From NCBI RefSeq assembly GCF_003051055.1, contig NZ_QAON01000001.1, positions 62,001-126,000 of the forward strand: DNA of 64,000 bases, written 5' to 3'. Positions 25,782 to 36,556 of the stretch are shown one piece after another. Origin of the DNA: Agitococcus lubricus (GTDB lineage Bacteria > Pseudomonadota > Gammaproteobacteria > Pseudomonadales > Moraxellaceae). Position numbers and translations under genes: made by a program. The notes beneath the pieces were generated by a model. The model did not search any database. It was not told the DNA's origin and worked only from the letters and a program-made list of their open reading frames with translations. How positions within the stretch are numbered: the stretch's first letter is position 1; each line of letters starts with the position of its first letter.

Positions 25782-27872
25782 TTAACCTTCGATAGCAACA
25801 TCTTTCATCGATAATTTAATACGGCCACGTTGGTCTACATCCATCACGCGGACTTTCACCGTTTGACCTTCTTTCAAGTAGTCGCTCACATTTTCAACAC
25901 GTTGTGTCGTGATTTGAGAAATATGAACTAAACCATCTGTACCAGGGAAAATGGTCACAAAGGCGCCAAAGTCTACAACTTTAGAAACCACGCCGTCATA
26001 AATTGCACCCACTTCTACTTCGGCAGTAATGGCTTGTACTTTGGCTAATGCGGCTTGAGTTGCACCTTTGGTCTCGCCATAAATACGGACAAAACCATTA
26101 TCCTCGATATCAATCGTCGCTTTAGTTTCTTCACAAATAGCACGAATAGTCGCTCCGCCTTTACCAATCACATCACGAATTTTTTCGGGATTGATTTGTA
26201 TTGTCGTATACGTTGGTGCGTGAATACTGACTTCTGGGCGCGCATTGGCAATCACTTGATTCATGGCTGCCAAAATATGCAAACGGCCTGCACGCGCTTG
26301 ATTTAAGGCGACTTCCATAATTTCTTCAGTAATACCTTCGATTTTGATATCCATTTGTAAAGCGGTAATACCGTTAGCACTGCCTGCCACCTTAAAGTCC
26401 ATATCTCCTAAGTGGTCTTCGTCACCTAAAATGTCTGAGAGTACCGCAAAACGTTCGTCTTCTTTGACTAGCCCCATCGCAATACCTGCGACAGGCGCTT
26501 TTAAGGGTACACCTGCATCCATTAAGGCTAAAGAAGCACCACAGACCGAAGCCATCGAAGATGAACCGTTAGATTCGGTAATGTCAGATACGACACGGAT
26601 GGCATAAGGGAATTTTTCGGGGCTGGGTAACATGGGTTGTACACCACGACGGGCTAAACGACCATGACCAATTTCACGACGCTTAGGCCCTGACTCACGG
26701 CCTGTTTCACCGACAGAATATGCAGGGAAGTTGTAGTGCAACATGAAGTTTTCGGTCACAGAACCTTCTAAACCGTCAATAATCATTGCATCACGTGTGC
26801 CACCTAAGGTCGCTGTCACTAAGGCTTGTGTTTCGCCACGGGTAAACAATGCCGAACCGTGTACACGTCCCAAAACGCCTACTTGTACATCTAAAGCACG
26901 TACGGTGTCTAAACGACGGCCATCAATACGCGGTTTACCACTTAAGATGTTATCGCGTACTGTGCGGTATTTTAAGTCTTCAAACGCTGTTAAGACATCA
27001 TCCGCAACAAATTGTGGATTTTCTTCGGCAGCAAATTGCGCCAAGGCTTGCTGTTTAATTTCATCTAAACGGCTATAACGACTTTGCTTTTCAACAATGG
27101 TATAGGCTTCCGAAATACTGGCGGCAAAAGCGTCTTTTAAGGCAGTTTTTAATTCGACATTAACAGCGGGGGCTTGCCATGCTAAAGGCGCGGCATTGAC
27201 TTCGGCTGCAAAGGCTTTAATGGCATGAATAGCGACTTGCATTTCTTCGTGACCATACAACACAGCACCCAACATTTGGTCTTCGCTGAGCTCTTTAGCT
27301 TCTGACTCTACCATTAAGACGGCTTTATCTGTGCCTGCAACCACGAGGTCTAGGTCAGAATTCGCTAATTCTTTATAGGTAGGGTTTAATAAATACTCAC
27401 CATTAATATACGCCACGCGTGCTGCGCCAACGGGCCCTTTGAAAGGAATACCCGCCATCGACAAGGCAGCCGATGTCCCTAACATAGCGGCAATATCGGG
27501 GTCACTCTCTTTATCTGTAGAAACGACAGTCACGGTAACTTGTACTTCGTTATAAAAACCTTCAGGGAATAACGGACGAATTGGACGGTCAATTAAACGT
27601 GAGGTTAAGGTCTCTTTTTCCGTGGCACGGCCTTCACGCTTAAAATAACCACCGGGAATACGACCCGCAGCATAGGTTTTTTCTTGATAATTGACCGTTA
27701 AAGGAAAGAAATCTTGACCTGCTTTGGCTTCTTTAGCAGCAACAACAGCTACTAATACGGTCACACCACCCATCGTAATCAAGACGGTATTGGCTTGACG
27801 CGCCACACGTCCAGTTTCTAATACAACGTGGTCACGGCCAAATTGAAACTCTTTTTTTACAACATTAAACAT
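25782..27872 (-). CDS. pnp: Polynucleotide phosphorylase
   Basis: PNPase degrades RNA 3'-to-5' with phosphate and is part of the degradosome. The 696-residue product has two RNase PH domains (N-terminal with [10 protein letters not shown], second with [13 protein letters not shown] and the catalytic [16 protein letters not shown]), a KH domain ([12 protein letters not shown], about 560-620) and an S1 domain ([18 protein letters not shown], about 625-695). The ATG at 27872 gives the canonical MFNVVKKEF start. It is downstream of rpsO as usual, but 703 bp away. Confidence 0.97.
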   Translation of the reverse strand: MFNVVKKEFQFGRDHVVLETGRVARQANTVLITMGGVTVLVAVVAAKEAKAGQDFFPLTVNYQEKTYAAGRIPGGYFKREGRATEKETLTSRLIDRPIRPLFPEGFYNEVQVTVTVVSTDKESDPDIAAMLGTSAALSMAGIPFKGPVGAARVAYINGEYLLNPTYKELANSDLDLVVAGTDKAVLMVESEAKELSEDQMLGAVLYGHEEMQVAIHAIKAFAAEVNAAPLAWQAPAVNVELKTALKDAFAASISEAYTIVEKQSRYSRLDEIKQQALAQFAAEENPQFVADDVLTAFEDLKYRTVRDNILSGKPRIDGRRLDTVRALDVQVGVLGRVHGSALFTRGETQALVTATLGGTRDAMIIDGLEGSVTENFMLHYNFPAYSVGETGRESGPKRREIGHGRLARRGVQPMLPSPEKFPYAIRVVSDITESNGSSSMASVCGASLALMDAGVPLKAPVAGIAMGLVKEDERFAVLSDILGDEDHLGDMDFKVAGSANGITALQMDIKIEGITEEIMEVALNQARAGRLHILAAMNQVIANARPEVSIHAPTYTTIQINPEKIRDVIGKGGATIRAICEETKATIDIEDNGFVRIYGETKGATQAALAKVQAITAEVEVGAIYDGVVSKVVDFGAFVTIFPGTDGLVHISQITTQRVENVSDYLKEGQTVKVRVMDVDQRGRIKLSMKDVAIEG

Positions 27873-28337
27873 GCGAAACAAACTCCAAATTTATTCTAAC
27901 AAAACAGTAACCCTGTCTGAGGTCTTGACCTCATTAAACCAGCACACACTCTGTTTGATGAGCTAAGTTGAACTTATGATTGTGATTATCCTTAGCAAGA
28001 GCGGTATCAGTTACTGGCCATAAAAGCACCCTAGACCTGTGTTGTGAACCTTGAATAGAGGAATTCCACACCGTTAATACGATATTTATGCCAAGCATTC
28101 AAACACTCTGCATCTTCGGCTACGCCTTTATGTAAGTTTTTATGTAGGGCTAAACTACATGTGGATAAACAGAAAAATACTAAAAACTTTCTATGCTATG
28201 TCATAACAACACGGGTTGACGCTCAGATTCATGGGCATAACACCCTGTAATCTCAGTATTGACTATCGTTACTCATAGGACGGATGACACGCTATAGTAT
28301 TGACTATAAGGCATCATGTCTGATGATTAACCGACGG

Positions 28338-28382
28338 AGGCCACTAAGAGTTGAGCTAAATAAACCCAAGTCTTAGTAGCCT
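28338..28382. other. Hairpin of unknown role in the rpsO-pnp gap
   Basis: AGGCCACTAAGA and TCTTAGTAGCCT can form a 12-position stem with one mismatch around a 21-nt loop. There is no T tract, so it is not a classical terminator. Confidence 0.3.
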
Positions 28383-28541
28383 AAAATATCGTTAACTGGT
28401 GAAGCGATATGACTAGCTAAATCCTTTTTAGTGGATTAAACACATGCTTGTTAGGCACGATTTAATTTTTTCTTGTCACCCTATTTTTTACGCTAAATTG
28501 CGTAACTAGCAATAAAATTGACATCCTTTTCTAAACAAAAC

Positions 28542-28568
28542 AAAGGGGGAGCCAAAGGCTCCCCCTTT
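28542..28568 (-). terminator. rpsO terminator
   Basis: A perfect 12-bp stem AAAGGGGGAGCC/GGCTCCCCCTTT with a 3-nt loop, 7 bp past the rpsO stop. On the minus strand a T-rich tract (TTTGTTTTGTTTAG) follows. Confidence 0.9.
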
Positions 28569-28575
28569 TCGGTCA

Positions 28576-28845
28576 TTAACGACGTAGACCTAAGGCTTGG
28601 ATCAATGCAACATAACGTGCATGGTCTTTGCGATTTAAGTAGTCTAACAAGCTACGACGTTGGTTAACCATACGAATCAAACCACGACGAGAATGATGGT
28701 CGTGTTTGTGCGCTTTGAAGTGTGTTTGTAAATCGTCGATTTGTGCAGACAATAAAGCAACTTGAACTTCTGGTGAACCAGTATCTGCTTCGCCACGAGC
28801 AAATTTAGCCATAATGGCTTGTTTTTGGGCAACAGTTAATGCCAT
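28576..28845 (-). CDS. rpsO: 30S ribosomal protein S15
   Basis: An 89-residue primary rRNA-binding protein of the 30S platform. The product starts [19 protein letters not shown] and has the conserved [33 protein letters not shown] and a C-terminal Arg-rich end. The ATG at 28845 has GGAGATAAAC upstream. A leader hairpin sits just before the ribosome-binding site. Confidence 0.98.
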   Translation of the reverse strand: MALTVAQKQAIMAKFARGEADTGSPEVQVALLSAQIDDLQTHFKAHKHDHHSRRGLIRMVNQRRSLLDYLNRKDHARYVALIQALGLRR

Positions 28846-28859
28846 GTTTATCTCCAAGT

Positions 28860-28896
28860 GAGATGCGTTCAAAAGACACGATTAGCCGTGCATCTC
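28860..28896 (-). promoter_or_regulatory. Candidate S15 autoregulatory leader hairpin
   Basis: GAGATGC and GCATCTC pair around an inner CACG/CGTG segment. The structure is placed directly upstream of the rpsO ribosome-binding site. S15 represses its own mRNA by binding leader structures in several bacteria; identity here is inferred from position only. Confidence 0.45.
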
Positions 28897-29246
28897 TACA
28901 GCTAACGCGTTGGTTTATTTTATCGTGTACCCGACTAATACGCTATGTTTTCTTCTTATCCAAACACAGACAAAACGGCGATTTACAATCACAGTTACAA
29001 AAAATAGGCGTATTTTGAAGGGCTAATAGGGTTTGTTGACCTTTTGATTGTGGTTGCGAAAGAAGCGATTTTTGAGAGGATACGCGGCGTGAATCGCGTG
29101 ATTGGGTGATTCCAAATCAGCGATGAACAACAAAGTAGCCTCAAAAAATTGTTCTTTTCCTTTGGGTTGCGTTAAAAGCCGCCTCACACGCAAAACGTCA
29201 ACAGTCCCTAATCCTCATGCTATGCTTTATGCAGCATCAGTGATGA
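28897..29246. other. Non-coding region between truB and rpsO
   Basis: About 350 bp without a credible gene. It contains the rpsO promoter zone: a TAAAAT box lies about 90 bp upstream of the rpsO start on the minus strand. No repeat was recognised. Confidence 0.3.
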
Positions 29247-30167
29247 TTACGTCTCTCTAAACTTTAACAAGCGTTTAGGCGCTAATAAGCCATCATCGTT
29301 TTGATAGCCCAAGCCTAAAAAGCGTTGTTGATGGTCAAAAATCAACACATCTTCATGACCCAAACCATTCACACGGACAGGTTGGCCGTGTAATAAATAA
29401 TAGGTACTATTTTCGCTTAATGTGATTTTGGGTTTATCCGCCATGGCTGCCCATGCTGGCAACAACAACTGGTCTAAGGCGGCTAAACCTTGCTCAGACA
29501 CACTGACCACATAGTCTAAACTGAGTTGTGGATTGAGTTGAAACGCGCCACTTGCCAAACGCCGTAAATCGGCAACGTGTGCACCACAACCAATCACTTC
29601 CCCAATATCTTCAACCAGATTACGAATGTACGTACCTTTGCTACAGGCGACCTCAAGCTCCCAATATAAAGGCTCTGCTTTTAACAAGGTTAAACGATAA
29701 ATTTGAATAGTACGCGGTTCACGCGCAACTTCAATGCCTTTACGGGCGAGTTCGTATAGCGGCTTGCCATCTTTTTTGAGTGCCGAATACATGGAGGGGA
29801 TTTGTTCTATTGTGCCACGAAAACGCGATAAGACCTGCTCAATCTCAGCCAAACTCAGTTGAGGCACTTGGCTCTCTTCGATAATGTCGCCTTCCGCATC
29901 GGCTGTTGTGGTCTTTTGTCCCAAACGCATACGGGTACGATAAACTTTATCTGCATCTAATAAGTGCTGCGAGTATTTCGTCGCTTCGCCCAAACAGATA
30001 GGGAGTAAGCCCGTTGCTAACGGGTCTAAACTGCCTGTATGCCCCGCTTTTTCGGCATTAAATAGATGTTTGATGCGCTGCAAAGCATGATTAGAGGTCA
30101 TACCTTGTGGTTTATCTAACAATAAAATACCGTCTATAGGACGGCGGATGCGTTTTACTTGTGTCAT
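29247..30167 (-). CDS. truB: tRNA pseudouridine-55 synthase
   Basis: TruB isomerises U55 in the T-loop of tRNAs. The 306-residue protein has GILLLDKPQGMTSNHAL, the catalytic Asp in GHTGSLDPLATGLLP and the CSKGTYIRNLVEDIG motif; a PUA-like C-terminal part follows. No strong Shine-Dalgarno is visible before its ATG. It lies 104 bp downstream of rbfA. Confidence 0.96.
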   Translation of the reverse strand: MTQVKRIRRPIDGILLLDKPQGMTSNHALQRIKHLFNAEKAGHTGSLDPLATGLLPICLGEATKYSQHLLDADKVYRTRMRLGQKTTTADAEGDIIEESQVPQLSLAEIEQVLSRFRGTIEQIPSMYSALKKDGKPLYELARKGIEVAREPRTIQIYRLTLLKAEPLYWELEVACSKGTYIRNLVEDIGEVIGCGAHVADLRRLASGAFQLNPQLSLDYVVSVSEQGLAALDQLLLPAWAAMADKPKITLSENSTYYLLHGQPVRVNGLGHEDVLIFDHQQRFLGLGYQNDDGLLAPKRLLKFRET

Positions 30168-30271
30168 ATAACAAACAGATTGGTTTAGAAACGGGGGTAT
30201 GCAGGTACTGAGATGACCATCACTGGCATGGCATGTAGCTGTTAAAAACGGCTACATGCCTCGTCACATAG

Positions 30272-30664
30272 CTACTCACTCGTTTGGGAATGATTGGCGT
30301 CATCATCTAGGGTTTGGCTATCACTGGCGCGCGCTTGATGAATCAGTGCCGCCATACGATTACCATTCATGACCACTTCATCATAGTGAAAGCGCAAACG
30401 GGGAATCATTCTGACTTGTAGACTTTTACCTAAAGCACCACGCAAAAAGCCTGCTGCATTATTTAAGACCGCCAAACTAGGGGCATAATCCACATTCAGC
30501 TCTTGACCTAACACCGTGACATAGACATCGGCATAACCCATATCCTTACTCACTTTCACACCAGAAACAGTCACCATCCCTAAACGGGGGTCTTTTAATT
30601 GACGGATTAACCCAGCGACTTCGCGTTGGATTTGATCCGCTAAACGTTGCATACGTTGACTCAC
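30272..30664 (-). CDS. rbfA: 30S ribosome-binding factor A
   Basis: RbfA assists maturation of the 16S 5' end. The fold core is visible: QRLADQIQREVAGLIRQ, KDPRLGMVTVSGVKVSKDMG and VYVTVLG. I choose the GTG at 30664 because GAGG lies five bases upstream and the resulting N-terminus (SQRMQRLADQIQ) aligns with known RbfA; upstream codons in this frame add a segment alien to the family. The product is 130 residues with a short acidic tail rich in Asp, Ser and Gln. Confidence 0.9.
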   Translation of the reverse strand: MSQRMQRLADQIQREVAGLIRQLKDPRLGMVTVSGVKVSKDMGYADVYVTVLGQELNVDYAPSLAVLNNAAGFLRGALGKSLQVRMIPRLRFHYDEVVMNGNRMAALIHQARASDSQTLDDDANHSQTSE

Positions 30665-30862
30665 ATCGCCCTCACTACTGACGATTAAGCAAATAACTGT
30701 TTGCAGACTTATACCACTGTCACCTATTGACCGACTCAACCATCGTTTTTAACGATTTTTAGCGGACAAAACACCTCAAAGTGGGTGAAGAGCTAAAATC
30801 CTATTCAAGTTATGCTATTGATTTATATAAACATCTATCATAAAAAAGGCTTTAGCCAAACA

Positions 30863-30888
30863 AAACAGGACTCTAATGAGTCCTGTTT
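30863..30888 (-). terminator. Terminator-like hairpin between infB and rbfA
   Basis: An 11-bp perfect stem AAACAGGACTC/GAGTCCTGTTT with a 4-nt loop, followed on the minus strand by TTGTTTGG. It stands 27 bp after the infB stop, inside what is usually a continuous operon. Confidence 0.65.
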
Positions 30889-30915
30889 GCTGATAGATGA
30901 GACTAACCCACCGAA

Positions 30916-33687
30916 TTACAAGGTACGCTGAATATGCTGTACTTCGTAAATTTCAATTTTATCGCCAACACGGATGTCATTATAGCCTTTCACCGCCATA
31001 CCACACTCCATACCGTGACGAACTTCTTGCATATCATCCTTAAAGCGACGCAAGGATTCTAATTCACCTTGGAAGACAACGACTTCATCACGTAAAACGC
31101 GGATTGGCTTATTACGGTATACCGTCCCTTCCAACACCATACAACCCGCCGCTGCACCGAAACGCGATGAGTGGAATACTTCACGTACTTGTGCCACACC
31201 CACAATCGTTTCTCGTCGTTCTGGGGTTAACAAGCCAGACATAGCGGCTTTTACATCATCAATCATTTCATAAATGATGCTGTAGTAACGTAAGTCTACT
31301 TCATCTTGTTGACACATCATTTTAGCTGCACCGTCGGCACGGACGTTAAAACCTAAAATGAACGCGCCCGTAGATTCTGCTAAAGCAACATCCGATTCGG
31401 TAATCGCACCCACACCCGCACTGACAATCCGTACTTTGACATCGTCCGTAGACAAGCCATTAAGGGCTTGACTGATGGCTTCTAACGAACCACGTACGTC
31501 GGTTTTTAAGACAATATTAACCGTTGCGGCTTCTTGTTTGCCCATGTTGGCAAATAAGTTTTCTAACTTCATGCCTTGCTGACGAGCCAAGCGATTTTGA
31601 CGCTCTTTATTGGCTCGGAATTCGGCGACTTCACGTGCTTTACGCTCATCACCCACGACAATAAATTCATCGCCCGCATTGGGTGCTTCGGGCAAGCCCA
31701 AAATTTCTACAGGAATGGATGGGCCTGCCGATTTGGTGGGTAAGCCACGTTCATCGGTCATAGCACGTACACGACCATAGTATTGACCTGCCAACACTAA
31801 GTCACCTGTATTTAACGTCCCTTTTTGCACTAACAGACTTGCAACGGCACCACGTCCCTTGTCTACACGAGCTTCAATTACCACACCTTGAGCCGCACCA
31901 GTTTCTACTGCGGTTAACTCTAACAGTTCGGATTGAATCAGAATCGCTTCTAATAATTCGTCAACACCCTGACCTGTATGTGCTGAGACTTTAACAATTT
32001 GTGTATCACCGCCCCATTCTTCAGGAACCACTTGCTTGACGGTTAATTCGTTTAATACACGGTCTGGATCCGCAGACGGTTTATCCATTTTGTTGATGGC
32101 CACAATTAAAGGCACACCTGCTGCACGTGCATGGTCAATCGCTTCTGCCGTTTGTGGCATCACACCATCGTCTGCAGCAACAACCAAAATGACAATGTCT
32201 GTTGCCTTCGCACCACGAGCACGCATCGAGGTGAATGCGGCGTGACCTGGCGTATCTAAGAACGTAATCACGCCACGCGGTGTCGTCACATGGTATGCAC
32301 CAATATGCTGAGTAATACCGCCTGCTTCACCTGCTGCCACTTTAGCGCGACGAATATAATCCAACAAGGAGGTTTTACCGTGGTCAACGTGACCCATAAT
32401 CGTTACGACTGGCGGACGAGTGCTGGCTTCACCATCATGTTGCTCTGAATCATCCTTCAAGGAATCTTCAACTGCCGTTTCACTGACATATTTGGGTGTA
32501 TGTCCCATTTCTTCAACGACTAAAGCAGCAGTTGCTTGGTCAATGGCTTGATTTTGCGTGACAACCTCGCCCATTTTCATCAAGACTTTAATGACTTCTT
32601 TCGCTTTTACCGCCATTTTCTGAGCTAAATCAGCAACGACAATCGTGTCACCAATTGCCACTTCATACGTTTGCTTTTCAACAGGCTTTTCAAAACCGTG
32701 TTGCTTAGACAAGGCTGAGCTGAGTGTTTTGTTATTTGGACGGAAGGCTTGCTCTTCTTCACGCTTTTTACCGACTTTAGATTTGCCACCACGACCAGTC
32801 GTATTACCACCACGGCGAATTTCACGGTCTTCACGCGCAAAAGAGTCTTCATAAGCACGACCAACCAATCCTCTTGCCAACGGCACGTCTTCTGAAGAAG
32901 ATTCGTCTGAGCCACGTTCAGCCAATTCCGCCGCAATACGACGCGCTTGCTCTAGGGTGCGCTGGCGGGCTTTTTCTTCGGCTGCTTTACGCGTGGCCTC
33001 TTCTTGTTTACGACGGGCTTCTTCTGCCGCTTTTGCTTTTGCTTGTTCGGCTTCGCGCTTCGCTTTTTCTTCGGCGGACTCTTCTTTTTTATCTGCTTTC
33101 AAGAGAGTGCTTGGTTTTGGCACAACTAATTTTTTATCTTTAGTAGCTGCTGTTTGAGCCGCATCTTTGGCCGCTTTAGGCTCTGCGTCTTTACGTGCCA
33201 CTTCTTCAGCCGCTTGACGCGCTGCTTCTTCAGCCGCTTGACGGGCAGCCTCTGCTTCTTTACGTGCCGCTTCTTCAGCCGCTTGACGCGCTGCTTCTGC
33301 TGCTGCTTTTTGCGCTTCTTCTTCAGATTTACGCGCCGCCTCTTCAGCAGCCTTGCGAGTAGCCATGTCTTGCGCTAAATCATTTTCTGAAGGCTTAACA
33401 AAGGTACGGGTTTTTCGTACTTCAACGTTGACTGTTTTAGCCTTACCACCTGACACAGGCGTTTTAATTTGACTTACAGTTTTACGTTTTAAGGTAATTT
33501 GTTGGTTATCAGTCACCACTTCACCATGACTACGTTTTAAGTAGGCTACAAGTTGCTGCTTTTCAGCATCCGAGACTAAGTCATCAGCACCACGCGCCGC
33601 TAAACCTGCTTCTTTCATTTGAATCAACAAGGTATCTACTGAGCGTTCAACGATTTGCGCTAATTGTTTGACAGTTATTTCAGCCAT
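30916..33687 (-). CDS. infB: Translation initiation factor IF-2
   Basis: IF-2 is the GTPase that brings fMet-tRNA to the 30S subunit. The 923-residue product starts [13 protein letters not shown] at the ATG at 33687, the canonical N-terminus. Residues about 75-240 are a low-complexity Ala/Glu/Lys/Arg linker with repeated AAEEAARK- and RQAAEEAA-type units. G1 is GHVDHGKTS, then DTPGHAAF and NKMDKP, with IF2 domains 2-4 after. It lies downstream of nusA by 131 bp. Confidence 0.96.
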   Translation of the reverse strand: MAEITVKQLAQIVERSVDTLLIQMKEAGLAARGADDLVSDAEKQQLVAYLKRSHGEVVTDNQQITLKRKTVSQIKTPVSGGKAKTVNVEVRKTRTFVKPSENDLAQDMATRKAAEEAARKSEEEAQKAAAEAARQAAEEAARKEAEAARQAAEEAARQAAEEVARKDAEPKAAKDAAQTAATKDKKLVVPKPSTLLKADKKEESAEEKAKREAEQAKAKAAEEARRKQEEATRKAAEEKARQRTLEQARRIAAELAERGSDESSSEDVPLARGLVGRAYEDSFAREDREIRRGGNTTGRGGKSKVGKKREEEQAFRPNNKTLSSALSKQHGFEKPVEKQTYEVAIGDTIVVADLAQKMAVKAKEVIKVLMKMGEVVTQNQAIDQATAALVVEEMGHTPKYVSETAVEDSLKDDSEQHDGEASTRPPVVTIMGHVDHGKTSLLDYIRRAKVAAGEAGGITQHIGAYHVTTPRGVITFLDTPGHAAFTSMRARGAKATDIVILVVAADDGVMPQTAEAIDHARAAGVPLIVAINKMDKPSADPDRVLNELTVKQVVPEEWGGDTQIVKVSAHTGQGVDELLEAILIQSELLELTAVETGAAQGVVIEARVDKGRGAVASLLVQKGTLNTGDLVLAGQYYGRVRAMTDERGLPTKSAGPSIPVEILGLPEAPNAGDEFIVVGDERKAREVAEFRANKERQNRLARQQGMKLENLFANMGKQEAATVNIVLKTDVRGSLEAISQALNGLSTDDVKVRIVSAGVGAITESDVALAESTGAFILGFNVRADGAAKMMCQQDEVDLRYYSIIYEMIDDVKAAMSGLLTPERRETIVGVAQVREVFHSSRFGAAAGCMVLEGTVYRNKPIRVLRDEVVVFQGELESLRRFKDDMQEVRHGMECGMAVKGYNDIRVGDKIEIYEVQHIQRTL

Positions 33688-33818
33688 CTGGCATGTCACT
33701 CCAAAATTATTTGGTAAATGCGGACTTAGGCAAAATCGCCGATTGACTAACTGACGGGTCATGATATCGACAGTTAGCACTGGCAGCAGTCACGGGTGCA
33801 TAAGTCCTAAACTTAAAC

Positions 33819-35396
33819 TTATTGGAACCAAGGTTCACGAGCTTTCATAATTAATTGCGCGGCTTTTTCTGCCCCAACACCATCAATATCGGCAATGTCG
33901 TCAATGGCTTGTTCGGCAAGGTCTTCCATCGTAATCACGCCGCGCGCAGCCAACGCATAGGCTAATTGACGAGTCATTCCTTCCATCGCTAATAAATCAT
34001 CAGCGGGTTCAGCTTTTTCTTGCGACACTAAGGCTTGCGTCAACAGTGCATCTTTTGCACGCTGACGCAAGTTGTTAACGAGTTCATCATCAAAATCCAC
34101 AATCGCTAACATTTCTTCAATCGGCACATAAGCTACTTCTTCGAGTGTGGTAAAACCTTCACTGACTAAAATCGTAGCAATTTCTTCATCTATGCCTAAA
34201 TCACGCACAAAGGCATCAACATATTGTTGAGATTCAGAGGCTTGTTTAGCATTGGCTTCGTCAATGGTCATCACATTCAAACGCCAGCCTGTTAACTCCG
34301 AAGCTAACCGCACATTTTGCCCTGCGCGACCAATCGCTTGCGCTAACTGGTCGGCATCAACAGCCACATCCATGGCACGCACGTCTTCATCTAAAATGAT
34401 GGAAACCACTTCTGCGGGTTGTAAGGCATTGATAACAAACTGCACAGGATTATCATCCCACAACACGATGTCTACACGCTCACCACCCAACTCAGCCGTG
34501 ACCGCTTGCACACGCGTACCGCGCATACCTACACACGCGCCGACAGGGTCAATGCGATGGTCATTGGTTTTGACAGCAATTTTGGCACGCACGCCAGGGT
34601 CACGCGCTGCACCTTTAATCTCAATAATCTCTTCGCCAATTTCTGGCACTTCCTTTTGGAATAAAGATATCAACATTTCAGGACAAGTTCGTGACAATAA
34701 TAACTGTGCACCACGACCTTCAGCATTAACGGTATATAAAATGCTATTCACACGCTCTTTTACACGGAAGTTTTCTTTGGGCATCATTTGTTCACGTGCC
34801 AAATAGCCTTCTGCATTATTACCTAAATCAATAATCAAACCATCACGGGTGATTTTTTTCACCTCGCCCGACACCAATTCACCAATACGTTGGCGGTAGG
34901 CATCGACCACTAAGGCGCGTTCAGCCTCTCGCACTTTTTGAACGATGACCTGTTTGGCTGTTTGTGCCGCGATACGACCAAACTCAATAGAAGGAATTTG
35001 AGTTTCTACGATATCAGCCAATGCTAAACGATAGCCTTCTGCCTTTTTTAAGTGCTTTAATTCAATCACTTCACCGTGACGAATAACATTTTTGACTTCG
35101 CCTGAAATGAATTGTGAGACTGACTCACTGTAAATATCTGCACCTTCAACATCACTAATGGCTAATTGTTGCGCCGGCATTTCATGGTCTTGGTCAGCCA
35201 CGACTGTCCAACGACGAAAAGTATCATAATCGCCCGATTTACGATTAATACTGACTCGAGCGTCCATTTCATCTATGTTGTATTTCTTTTTAGTTGCCGC
35301 CACTAAAGCCTGTTCTAAGGCCTGAAAAATCGCTTCGCGTGCAATACCTTTTTCATTACTGACGGATTCGACAACCAATAAAATCTCTTTACTCAT
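33819..35396 (-). CDS. nusA: Transcription elongation/termination factor NusA
   Basis: NusA binds RNA polymerase and nascent RNA in pausing, termination and antitermination. The 525-residue product has the N-terminal polymerase-binding domain (about 1-130), S1 (about 135-200, [18 protein letters not shown]), two KH domains ([15 protein letters not shown] and [13 protein letters not shown]) and two C-terminal acidic repeats of helix-hairpin-helix type, as in gammaproteobacteria. rimP lies 28 bp upstream. Confidence 0.97.
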   Translation of the reverse strand: MSKEILLVVESVSNEKGIAREAIFQALEQALVAATKKKYNIDEMDARVSINRKSGDYDTFRRWTVVADQDHEMPAQQLAISDVEGADIYSESVSQFISGEVKNVIRHGEVIELKHLKKAEGYRLALADIVETQIPSIEFGRIAAQTAKQVIVQKVREAERALVVDAYRQRIGELVSGEVKKITRDGLIIDLGNNAEGYLAREQMMPKENFRVKERVNSILYTVNAEGRGAQLLLSRTCPEMLISLFQKEVPEIGEEIIEIKGAARDPGVRAKIAVKTNDHRIDPVGACVGMRGTRVQAVTAELGGERVDIVLWDDNPVQFVINALQPAEVVSIILDEDVRAMDVAVDADQLAQAIGRAGQNVRLASELTGWRLNVMTIDEANAKQASESQQYVDAFVRDLGIDEEIATILVSEGFTTLEEVAYVPIEEMLAIVDFDDELVNNLRQRAKDALLTQALVSQEKAEPADDLLAMEGMTRQLAYALAARGVITMEDLAEQAIDDIADIDGVGAEKAAQLIMKAREPWFQ

Positions 35397-35424
35397 GCTA
35401 CTGCCCTAATAATATTAAATCTTT

Positions 35425-35886
35425 TTAGACACTAGGCACTAAATTGGCTTTGTCAATTTGTGCAAAAGGAATTCGAATAACTTGCCCTTCAAAGCCCAAC
35501 TCAATGGTGTTATCAATCACTGCCTGAATTAAACCCTTGTATCGACGGCGAGCATTAATAGGCGCGACCAATCGTAGAGAAACTTCGCTACCCACAAAAC
35601 GCTGATAATGCGCTAGATGAAATAATGGCCTATCCCAACCCGGTGAAGACACCTCTAATAAATATTCACCCGCAATCGGGTCTTCCACATCTAACACGCC
35701 ACTGACTTGATGACTCACCACAGAACAACCGTCTACCGTGACACCTTCAGGATTATCGATATAAATACGCAATACGGAGCGTTTTCCTTGTGGGAAAAAC
35801 TCTAAGCCCCATAATTCATAACCACATGCCTCTACCGCAGGCATAAGCAGTGTAGTTAGTGTTTGAACTTTTTGCGAAACCGCCAT
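35425..35886 (-). CDS. rimP: Ribosome maturation factor RimP
   Basis: RimP acts in 30S maturation. The 153-residue protein has MPAVEACGYELWGLEFFPQG, LRIYIDNPEGVTVDGC and DPIAGEYLLEVSSPGWDRPL, all family hallmarks. The ATG at 35886 has GAGG seven bases upstream. First protein gene of the rimP-nusA-infB run; a MITE-like element and two hairpins separate it from the initiator tRNA. Confidence 0.96.
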   Translation of the reverse strand: MAVSQKVQTLTTLLMPAVEACGYELWGLEFFPQGKRSVLRIYIDNPEGVTVDGCSVVSHQVSGVLDVEDPIAGEYLLEVSSPGWDRPLFHLAHYQRFVGSEVSLRLVAPINARRRYKGLIQAVIDNTIELGFEGQVIRIPFAQIDKANLVPSV

Positions 35887-35905
35887 GCACAAACCTCAAA
35901 AACGA

Positions 35906-35929
35906 AAAATGGGCATACACGCCCATTTT
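35906..35929 (-). terminator. Hairpin just upstream of rimP
   Basis: AAAATGGGC and GCCCATTTT form a 9-bp stem with a 6-nt loop, 20 bp before the rimP ATG on the minus strand. The U-rich 3' arm resembles a terminator, but its position in the leader also allows an attenuator role. Confidence 0.5.
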
Positions 35930-35936
35930 ATTATTA

Positions 35937-36109
35937 GGACTTACGCGGTTCTCGACAAGCCAGTGCAAGCCCAGAGACTCCACGACTAGCATATTGCCTA
36001 TCTCTGTTATAGCAATCACACTAATCATCGAGCGCAGTATAAGTCTCTTTGCTGTCGTTACTTAGCTTGGCTTCGTTTTAACAAGCCGCACGTCTAGAAA
36101 CGTAAGTCC
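35937..36109. mobile_element. MITE-like element with GGACTTACG ends
   Basis: About 173 bp begins GGACTTACGCGGTT and ends AAACGTAAGTCC, giving inverted termini GGACTTACG. No coding capacity. Related ends occur at 61570-61664. GGACTTACGC-type termini are known from insertion sequences, so this may be a non-autonomous derivative. No clear target duplication was seen. Confidence 0.55.
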
Positions 36110-36148
36110 ACTCTAGTTAATCAAAATTTAACCAGCATTCAGGTGCAA

Positions 36149-36174
36149 AAAAGCCCACATAAAAGTGGGCTTTT
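36149..36174 (-). terminator. Terminator after tRNA-fMet
   Basis: A perfect 10-bp stem AAAAGCCCAC/GTGGGCTTTT with a 6-nt loop; on the minus strand TTTTTTGC follows the stem. It lies 15 bp past the tRNA CCA. Confidence 0.85.
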
Positions 36175-36188
36175 AAGACCTCTAAATA

Positions 36189-36265
<77 letters not shown>

Positions 36266-36458
36266 ACAACGAGTGCATAACTATAGTTATTTCACTCTAA
36301 CAAGTCAAACACTTTTTGACTTATTGTTTCTGCCTGCCTACTTATTCACCTATATTCTGTGAACAAAGAGTTATTAGGACTTTATTCGTGGTTGCATTGT
36401 TGAGATGCACCGTGACCCTGTTGCTCCAGTTGTGTAGGCTTTTGCCATACACCAAACA

Positions 36459-36543
36459 TGGTGCGGAAGGGGGGACTCGAACCCCCAAGGCTCTCGCCAC
36501 TACCACCTCAAGATAGCGTGTCTACCAATTCCACCACTACCGC
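36459..36543 (-). tRNA. tRNA-Leu (anticodon GAG)
   Basis: An 85-nt class II tRNA with D-loop GGAATTGGTAGACACG, anticodon stem CTATC/GGTAG around TTGAGGT (anticodon GAG), long variable arm, T-loop GGGGGTTCGAGTCCCCC and CCA. The acceptor stem carries one T-T mismatch at position 5:68. It lies immediately after secG, as in many gammaproteobacteria. Confidence 0.95.
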
Positions 36544-36556
36544 GTGACAGGGTGCA

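Larger units (their letters stand above)
27873..28575. other. 703-bp non-coding region between rpsO and pnp
   Basis: No frame with coding character was found. It contains the rpsO terminator, a TGAGGTC/GACCTCA palindrome at 27918-27933 that may belong to the pnp leader, and an 11-of-12 bp inverted repeat AGGCCACTAAGA/TCTTAGTAGCCT at 28338-28382. In enterobacteria this interval is short and holds the pnp promoter and an RNase III-cleaved leader. A small RNA is possible but unproven. Confidence 0.4.

Noticed and set aside
30665-30739. Longer RbfA starting at 30739
   Set aside because: The extra 25 residues are unlike the family, and the GTG at 30664 has a good ribosome-binding site.
34252-34806. 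184-codon open frame antisense to nusA
   Set aside because: It lies fully inside a well-supported gene, has no family features, and its composition is that of a codon shadow.
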